DNA of 36,701 nt, taken from positions 225,237-261,937 of the forward strand of contig JAJXZS010000050.1 in assembly GCA_021779955.1 (NCBI GenBank), read 5' to 3'. This stretch comes from Chloroflexota bacterium. Its GTDB lineage: Bacteria > Chloroflexota > Anaerolineae > Anaerolineales > Anaerolineaceae. This document shows positions 31,955-36,701 of the stretch, one piece after another. Both the position numbers and the translations under genes were made by a program. The stretch's first letter is position 1, and the number at the start of each line of letters is the position of its first letter. A model generated the notes under the pieces. That model did no database searches, was not told the origin of the DNA, and saw only the letters and a program-made list of their open reading frames with translations.

Positions 31955-31967
31955 GAGGAGTGTCCTC
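31955..31967 (+). promoter_or_regulatory. Hairpin sequestering the ribosome binding site of the hydrolase gene
   Basis: GAGGA (31955-31959) pairs perfectly with TCCTC (31963-31967) around a GTG loop. The left arm is the Shine-Dalgarno sequence and the right arm ends one base before the ATG at 31969. Confidence 0.45.
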
Positions 31968-31968
31968 A

Positions 31969-32742
31969 ATGCAGACTGCCGAGGGCTATTATTACACGGA
32001 TACTCTGGGGGAGATGAGCAAAGATCCAGTCGTTTTAATCCACGGGATCGGCGGTAGCCATTCGAGTTGGCCGGCTGCCATGCGCAAACTCCAAGGACGG
32101 CGCACCATTGTTCTCGACCTGCCGGGACATGGACATTCGGAATGCAGTGCCTGCCAGACGGTGGCTGCGTATGCCCGCTCGGTCGAGAGCGTTTTGCGCG
32201 CTGCGCATATCTATAGGGCCGTCCTTGTAGGTTACTCGCTGGGTGGGCAGATCGCTCTGCAATTTGGAATCAACCATCCCAACCAAGTTGCTGGCCTCGG
32301 GTTGATCGCCTGCAGCTCAGAGCCGGCAATTCCCACAAAACTCTTCGAACTCCTCAACGATCCTTCAGCTGCGCAAGCGGTGAGGAGTATGGTCTCTTCG
32401 CTCATGTTTGTCCTGGAAACCTCATCGCTCAAGATCGAAGAAATGGAGAAGGTTCTCTTTTCCGCGCGTAAAGGCACAATATCTGCCGACTGGCGGGCTT
32501 TCCACGAATACCGCTTCCCAGATCTCGAACACGATTTGCGAGAAGTTCCTCTTTGGTTGTGTAATGCCACAGACGATCGGCTGATCTCAGGCCGAACACT
32601 CCGCGAACTCAAACGCCGCCGGCCATCTTCCATCTGCACGTTCATTGATCGCTGCGGACATGGCATCCTTGCTGAACAACCCCTCCTTCTCGCTCGTGCT
32701 CTTGAAATGGCATTTCTCCAGGTTGAAAACTCCCCTGCTTGA
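31969..32742 (+). CDS. Alpha/beta hydrolase
   Basis: This is a 257-residue alpha/beta-hydrolase-fold enzyme of the small esterase/peptidase/dienelactone type; the substrate is unknown. The oxyanion-hole motif is LIHGIGGSHSSW (24-34), the nucleophile elbow is GYSLGG with Ser90, the acid is likely Asp in NATDDRL, and the catalytic His is in RCGHGIL. A helical cap lies between about residues 120 and 200. ATG at 31969 is chosen over a TTG at 31945 because GAGGAG sits 8 bases upstream. The stop lies inside the loop of the terminator hairpin shared with the convergent sigma-factor gene. Confidence 0.87.
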   Translation: MQTAEGYYYTDTLGEMSKDPVVLIHGIGGSHSSWPAAMRKLQGRRTIVLDLPGHGHSECSACQTVAAYARSVESVLRAAHIYRAVLVGYSLGGQIALQFGINHPNQVAGLGLIACSSEPAIPTKLFELLNDPSAAQAVRSMVSSLMFVLETSSLKIEEMEKVLFSARKGTISADWRAFHEYRFPDLEHDLREVPLWLCNATDDRLISGRTLRELKRRRPSSICTFIDRCGHGILAEQPLLLARALEMAFLQVENSPA

Positions 32743-32758
32743 GCAGGGGAGTGATTTT
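32729..32758. terminator. Bidirectional terminator between hydrolase and sigma factor
   Basis: A perfect 10-bp stem (32729-32738 with 32743-32752) encloses a TTGA loop that contains the hydrolase TGA stop. It is followed by GATTTT on the plus strand and by TTTC on the minus strand. Confidence 0.8.
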
Positions 32759-33938
32759 ACAGGTATTCTCGCAGTTGGCGCGAGCGGCGCGGGTGGCGCA
32801 GCCGTCTCAAGGCTTTGCTTTCGATCTGGCGGATCCGCTCGCGGGTAAGCCCGAACTTCTCGCCAACTTCCTCAAGCGTATAGTTGTGGCCGTTTTCCAA
32901 ACCAAAGCGCAATCTCAAGATGCGGGCTTCGCGTGGAGGTAGAGTATCGAGCACTTCTTCGATTTTTTCACGCAGAAGCTTGGAATAGGCGCTTTGAATG
33001 GGCGTGGGTGTTGTCTGATCTTCCACGAACTGCCCCAATTCTGAATCTTCCTCATCGTCGTTGATCGGGCTTTCGAGCGAGAGCGGCAGCCAGGAGACCC
33101 GGGTCATCCATTCCACCTTTGAAGTGGGCACTTCCAGTTTTTCGGCCAATTCTTCGCTGGTGGGCATGCGGCCGAGATTCTGTTCGAGTTCATGGGTCAA
33201 TTTATACAGCTGGCGGATGCGATCCACCATGTGCACAGGCACACGGATGGTTCTGCCCTGATCGGCAATCGAACGGGTGATTGTCTGGCGGATCCACCAT
33301 GTGGCATAGGTCGAAAAGCGAAAACCGCGGTGATAATCGAACTTTTCGACGGCTTTCATCAGGCCCAGGTTGCCTTCCTGGATGAGATCCAGGAAAGGAA
33401 CGCCGCGGCCGATGTACCGCTTGGCAACGCTGACGACAAGCCTGGTATTGGCTTTGATCAGGTGTTCGCGCGCCAAAATACCGTCTTCGATCTCGCCTTC
33501 GAGCTCACAGCGGCGATCGGGTGGAGTATTTCCGTTCGAGCGGTCCAATTCCGTCTTGCTGCTTCGCCCGGTTTCGATACGTCGCGCGATGTCGAGTTCT
33601 TCGTCCATGTTCAAAAGTGGAACTCGCGACATTTCTTTCAGGTAGAGCCCGATGGTATCGTCGCTTGAGATATTTTCCAGATTGGAAAAAGATTCGAGTT
33701 CGGAATTGAGAAGCGAACTATCACTATCGCTAAAGTCGCTTTCGACATCCCCGTCGAAAATATCCACGCCATGACGGCGTAGAGCCACCACCACTGCCTC
33801 GATGTGCTCGGCATCTTTGCTGACGTCGGGATAGAATTCCATCAAGTCTTCGGTGGTGAGATATCCCTGAACATCGGCTTTTTCGAGAAGCATGTTCAGG
33901 ATTTCAACATTACGTTTCCGCCTTCCAGGGTTCGCCAC
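32757..33938 (-). CDS. sigA: Primary-type RNA polymerase sigma factor
   Basis: This 393-residue group 1/2 sigma-70 factor directs RNA polymerase to -10/-35 promoters of the kind seen throughout the window. A short region 1.1-like segment and an acidic Ser/Asp-rich stretch (about 65-90) come first. Region 1.2 is DDTIGLYLKEMSRVPLL. Region 2 has NTRLVVSVAKRY, GLMKAVEKFDY and FSTYATWWIRQTITRSI (2.3-2.4). Region 3 starts at RTIRVPVHM. Region 4 is LPPREARILRLRFGL with the helix-turn-helix TLEEVGEKFGLTRERIRQIE. The start is GTG with GAGGAG 8 bases upstream. It follows yceD by 90 bases, probably in one transcript. Whether it is the sole housekeeping factor cannot be told. Confidence 0.93.
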   Translation of the reverse strand: MANPGRRKRNVEILNMLLEKADVQGYLTTEDLMEFYPDVSKDAEHIEAVVVALRRHGVDIFDGDVESDFSDSDSSLLNSELESFSNLENISSDDTIGLYLKEMSRVPLLNMDEELDIARRIETGRSSKTELDRSNGNTPPDRRCELEGEIEDGILAREHLIKANTRLVVSVAKRYIGRGVPFLDLIQEGNLGLMKAVEKFDYHRGFRFSTYATWWIRQTITRSIADQGRTIRVPVHMVDRIRQLYKLTHELEQNLGRMPTSEELAEKLEVPTSKVEWMTRVSWLPLSLESPINDDEEDSELGQFVEDQTTPTPIQSAYSKLLREKIEEVLDTLPPREARILRLRFGLENGHNYTLEEVGEKFGLTRERIRQIESKALRRLRHPRRSRQLREYL

Positions 33939-34028
33939 TTGCGATTCTCCTCAGAACTGAAAGCGTGCACTGGTCACTCGGATGTGTCCCGGCATCCTCC
34001 AACCGGCAACAGTTATTCAAATTCGAAT

Positions 34029-34508
34029 TTACTCGATCATGATTCTCGCCTGGTGTTCGCAGGTCGAGAGATTAAGATTTTCTCCACAAATGACGCAGAG
34101 TCCCTGGCAATCCGGCTTGCACAACGGTTTGATCGGCATGGCAACGGTGAGGTATTCCCTGACGAGCGGTCCCATGTCGATATTGCCATCATCCGGCACA
34201 TACAGGCCCGATTCCGTGAAGTTGCGCGACTTATATGCGAAGACTTCGAAGAAGTCTGCATCTAATTTTTGATCGAATGGTTCCAAACAGCGCACGCATT
34301 CCATGGGGGTAATTGCTTCAACTTTGCATTCGAATAAGAGCCCCTGTGGAGTACGTGAGATATGAGCGGCTGCTGTGAAGTCTTTTAGACCTAAATCTGG
34401 TGGTAGTTCGAGAGTCGGATATTCAAATTGAAAATCGCGATAGCTACCAATAGGAAGGTTTTGAAAAAACCCCACATTGATGAGTAATGGTAAGCGTTGC
34501 GTGGTCAA
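34029..34508 (-). CDS. YceD/DUF177 family protein
   Basis: YceD proteins are linked with 23S rRNA and ribosome maturation and are usually encoded next to rpmF. The 159-residue protein has the family's C-x2-C in ECVRCL and the end motif CKPDCQGLCVICGENLN. TTG at 34508 is chosen as start: it gives TTQRLPLLINVGFF at the N terminus, which matches the family, and lies downstream of a strong promoter. The longer frame back to 34577 would begin inside that promoter's -35 box. No rpmF follows; the next gene, after 90 bases, is the sigma factor. A 12-base palindrome (AAATTCGAATTT, 34019-34030) overlaps the stop. Confidence 0.82.
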   Translation of the reverse strand: MTTQRLPLLINVGFFQNLPIGSYRDFQFEYPTLELPPDLGLKDFTAAAHISRTPQGLLFECKVEAITPMECVRCLEPFDQKLDADFFEVFAYKSRNFTESGLYVPDDGNIDMGPLVREYLTVAMPIKPLCKPDCQGLCVICGENLNLSTCEHQARIMIE

Positions 34509-34548
34509 GGTTTTTGCACTTCTATAGGGATATAATTCTAACGAGAAG

Positions 34549-34577
34549 ATTATAGCATAGCCATATAATGAAGTCAA
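34549..34577 (-). promoter_or_regulatory. Strong promoter of yceD-sigA
   Basis: On the minus strand TTGACT (34572-34577), a 17-base spacer, then a perfect TATAAT (34549-34554). The predicted start is near 34542. It is one of the two closest matches to consensus in the window and rules out translation starts upstream of 34542. Confidence 0.8.
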
Positions 34578-34610
34578 GTTTAGTTAATAAATAAGATAAA
34601 AATATAAAAT

Positions 34611-35219
34611 ATGTCTCCAAGATTACTTATCGCCACGACCAACCCTGGAAAACGTGAAGAGTTGACCGATCTCCTGTCCAGCCTTCCGATTTCGCTTGTC
34701 TTCCCCGACCAACTCGGTCTCTCCCTCTCTGTAGATGAGACCGGCGCCACTTACGCCGAAAATGCCCTCCTGAAGGCTCGCGCATTCTTTGAACAGTCCA
34801 GAATCCCAACCCTGGCTGACGACACCGGTCTTGAGGTGGATGCGCTCGACGGCAGGCCGGGGCTCCATTCTGCACGCTACGTTCCGGGAATTGGCGTCTC
34901 AGATGCCGAGAGACGCCGCAAATTGGTTGCAGATCTTGCCGGAAAGCCGCGCCCCTGGACAGCTCATTTCCACTGCACCGTTGCACTCGTTCTCTCGCCA
35001 GGCCTGGTGCATCTTGCCGGTGGCGACGTCTTTGGCGAGATCCTTCCCGAGGAACGCGGGGAGGGCGGCTTCGGTTACGATCGGCTTTTTTACATTCCCG
35101 AATACCGGAAAACCATGGCCGAATTGAGTCTGGCGGAAAAGAACATGTGCAGCCATCGTGCCAGGGCTGTCAAAGTGGCAATCCCTTACCTGCTCGAGCA
35201 TCTTAGGCCCGGTAGTTGA
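34611..35219 (+). CDS. rdgB: XTP/dITP pyrophosphatase (RdgB/HAM1)
   Basis: RdgB hydrolyses non-canonical purine triphosphates (dITP, XTP) to monophosphates and so keeps them out of DNA and RNA. The 202-residue protein shows ATTNPGKREEL (8-18), ADDTGLEVDALDGRPGLHSARY with the catalytic Asp, GGFGYDRLFYIPE, and SHRARAVK at the end. The ATG has no Shine-Dalgarno sequence. It is preceded by a very A/T-rich stretch (34578-34610) with TATAAA at 34603-34608 and GATAAA at 34595-34600. A promoter is therefore probable, with a leaderless or very short leader. The stop codon abuts the stop of the convergent histidine phosphatase. Confidence 0.94.
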   Translation: MSPRLLIATTNPGKREELTDLLSSLPISLVFPDQLGLSLSVDETGATYAENALLKARAFFEQSRIPTLADDTGLEVDALDGRPGLHSARYVPGIGVSDAERRRKLVADLAGKPRPWTAHFHCTVALVLSPGLVHLAGGDVFGEILPEERGEGGFGYDRLFYIPEYRKTMAELSLAEKNMCSHRARAVKVAIPYLLEHLRPGS

Positions 35220-35828
35220 TCAAGCCTGGAAATCTCCGGGTAATCCGTTCAACTTAAGCAGCATATTTCGCCTTTGATTGAGAAGCACCACGCTGATACT
35301 TCCGGTTTCGGCAGTCAGCGAGTGGAATGCGTCCAAAGGCATGCCGATCACCCATGCAACGGCCAGACGGATGACGTCGCAATGGGAAAAACAAGCGATA
35401 GCCGTTTTCTCCCCTGCTGCTGACGCAATCTTAAGTAGCGCATCTACAACGCGCTCCTGAGCCGATGCGTAGCTTTCTCCATTGGGAAATTGCATTCGAG
35501 ATGGACTTATCTGCGCCAGCTTGAACAGTTCGAGTTTGCGCATCTTCTGCACCGTGTACCCCTGCCAATCCCCAAAATCGACCTCTTCCAGACCTTTATT
35601 TGGCTGGACGGGCAGGTTCAACGCCTTGCTGAGCGGCAATGCCGTCTCATAGGCACGCTCTAGCGGGCTCGTGTAGATGAGCTTGATATTCTTCGTTGAC
35701 AGGGCCTTTGCCACGGCTTCTGCTTGCTCGATGCCTTTTTCATTGAGATGTACACCGGGTGTTCTGCCCACCAATCGTTTTCCTGTAAAATCGTTTTCCC
35801 CATGCCTTACCAGGTAGATCGTAGTCAT
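35220..35828 (-). CDS. Histidine phosphatase family protein (phosphoglycerate-mutase-like)
   Basis: This 202-residue protein has the histidine phosphatase fold. The phospho-accepting His is in VRHGEND (7-13), and the second site is FSHCDVIRLAVAW near residue 148, with the acid Glu in GLEEVDFGDWQG. The family ranges from cofactor-dependent mutases to alpha-ribazole and sugar phosphatases; the length and motifs fit a phosphatase rather than a glycolytic mutase. An alpha-ribazole phosphatase role would fit the nearby B12 genes but is only a guess. Its start overlaps the rarA stop by four bases (ATGA), so it is translated from the rarA message. Confidence 0.85.
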   Translation of the reverse strand: MTTIYLVRHGENDFTGKRLVGRTPGVHLNEKGIEQAEAVAKALSTKNIKLIYTSPLERAYETALPLSKALNLPVQPNKGLEEVDFGDWQGYTVQKMRKLELFKLAQISPSRMQFPNGESYASAQERVVDALLKIASAAGEKTAIACFSHCDVIRLAVAWVIGMPLDAFHSLTAETGSISVVLLNQRRNMLLKLNGLPGDFQA

Positions 35829-36701
35829 TTCTTCTCCACTGAATCTGGCGGCTTTTCTTGTCCAAGAGCTTGATCTTGAGCTTTACGCCAGCGCTGGACG
35901 CGTTCTGCGATCTGCTTCTCGTATCCCTCTTCAGAGGGTTTGTAGAAATGTGAGCCCAACACTGAAGTGGGCAGGTATTGCTGAGGGATGAAATGCCCTT
36001 CGAATTCGTGCGGATAGAGATATCCCTTCCCATGACCGAACCCCTTAGCATCCCGGTTGGCGTCCATCAGATGGGCAGGCACAGGTCCGGTGCCCTCGGT
36101 TTCGATCTTTGCCTGCGCCTCGAAGAATGCGCCAGCCGAGTTCGATTTTGGCGCGGTTGCCAGGTAGAGCGTAGCTTCGACGATCGGGTAGATTCCCTCT
36201 GGCAGACCGATGTATTCATAAGCATACGCAGCCGATGCGGCGACAACGATACCTTGTGGATCCGCCAGGCCGATATCCTCGCCGGAGAGGACGATCAAAC
36301 GGCGCAGAATGAACCGCGGATCTTCACCAGCCAGGATCATCTTCGCCAGCCAATACAGCGCGGCGTCGGGGTCAGACCCTCGCACCGACTTGATGAATGC
36401 CGAGACGGAGTCGTAATGCGCATCTCCCAAGCGGTCGTAAATCACCGCCCGCTTCTGGATCGATTCTTGCGCCACGTCCAGCGTGATGTGAATGCTTCCG
36501 TCGGCTTCCGGCGGAGTGCTCTCAACGGCCAGTTCAAGCGCGTTGAGTAGGTTGCGTCCGTCGCCCCCTGCGATTGCGAGCAGGTGCTTTCGGGCATCTT
36601 CGTCCAGTCGGATGTCCTTATTGCCATATCCAACTTCCTTGTCATCCAGCGCACGCTGCAGGATCGTATTCAGGTCGTCCTCAGTCAGCGGTTTGAGTAC
36701 G
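35825..36701 (-). CDS. rarA: Replication-associated recombination protein A, 5'-truncated by window edge
   Basis: RarA (MgsA) is an AAA+ ATPase of the clamp-loader/RuvB group that acts at stalled replication forks. Only the C-terminal 291 or so residues are in the window. The frame is open to the last base, so the GTG at 36475 is internal and not a start. Visible parts are the lid domain (LKPLTEDDLNTILQRAL, then AIAGGDGRNLLNALE), the tetramerisation region (YDSVSAFIKSVRGSDPDAAL, YWLAKMILAGEDPRFILRRL, SGEDIGLADP) and the C-terminal block (GYLYPHEFEGHFIPQQYLP). The Walker motifs lie beyond the edge. The histidine phosphatase follows with a four-base overlap. Confidence 0.93.
   Translation of the reverse strand, partial: VLKPLTEDDLNTILQRALDDKEVGYGNKDIRLDEDARKHLLAIAGGDGRNLLNALELAVESTPPEADGSIHITLDVAQESIQKRAVIYDRLGDAHYDSVSAFIKSVRGSDPDAALYWLAKMILAGEDPRFILRRLIVLSGEDIGLADPQGIVVAASAAYAYEYIGLPEGIYPIVEATLYLATAPKSNSAGAFFEAQAKIETEGTGPVPAHLMDANRDAKGFGHGKGYLYPHEFEGHFIPQQYLPTSVLGSHFYKPSEEGYEKQIAERVQRWRKAQDQALGQEKPPDSVEKK

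Noticed and set aside
1-36701. tRNA, rRNA and CRISPR arrays.
   Set aside because: All intergenic gaps are short (about 200 bases or less) and none shows a cloverleaf, a conserved rRNA segment or spaced direct repeats by eye; a covariance-model scan would be the definitive test.

Overview
The window looks like a chromosomal segment of a Chloroflexota bacterium, most likely Anaerolineae. This is inferred from gene style, not from a marker gene. The signs are: a DnaC-like loader of the type common in that class, exported proteins with FGxPI/QYF repeats, Thr/Pro-rich extracytoplasmic tails, an MscL with a zinc-ribbon tail, and a YceD gene directly before a primary sigma factor. No rRNA, tRNA, CRISPR array, prophage or intact insertion sequence was recognised. 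Coding density is high, the longest gene-free stretch is about 200 bases, and many junctions are operon-like (ATGA overlaps or gaps under 25 bases).

Layout. 1-5.0 kb: the 3' part of a DnaC-like ATPase, mscL on the minus strand, two tandem related MFS exporters, and an exported FGxPI-repeat protein. 5.1-11.8 kb (minus): an operon of a receiver/roadblock protein carrying a degenerate IS200-type transposase domain, polA, and a large TPR protein. 11.9-15.4 kb (plus): wecC, wecB and a GT4-like glycosyltransferase, a surface-polysaccharide cluster supplying UDP-ManNAcA. 15.4-17.3 kb: a divergent phosphoribosyltransferase and an alkaline-phosphatase-superfamily phosphodiesterase. 17.4-22.7 kb (minus): a six-gene operon of a Thr/Pro-rich membrane protein, three tandem M42 metalloaminopeptidases, a lipoprotein solute-binding protein and a small membrane protein. 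22.8-24.9 kb (minus): a metal-chelatase AAA+/VWA locus whose two halves are joined by what looks like a complete -1 programmed frameshift signal. 25.0-31.8 kb: a DUF4190 protein on the minus strand; then, on the plus strand, a B12-binding methylmalonyl-CoA mutase subunit broken by one in-frame TAG, meaB, archaeal-type aspS, a GNAT acetyltransferase, prs, mutM and a membrane-anchored Ala/Glu/Pro-rich protein. 31.9-36.7 kb: an alpha/beta hydrolase, yceD-sigA (minus), rdgB, a histidine phosphatase and the 3' part of rarA.

Functional themes are replication, repair and nucleotide-pool hygiene (dnaC-like, polA, mutM, rdgB, rarA, prs), cobalt/B12 metabolism (chelatase, mutase subunit, MeaB), peptide catabolism (three M42 enzymes with a binding lipoprotein) and cell-surface glycan synthesis. 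Several promoters lie so close to their start codons that leaderless or near-leaderless mRNAs are predicted.

The two most interesting items are the A7 slippery-site/stem-loop cassette in the chelatase gene (23760-23807) and the domesticated Y1-transposase domain, lacking both its HUH histidines and catalytic tyrosine, at the C terminus of the signalling protein upstream of polA.
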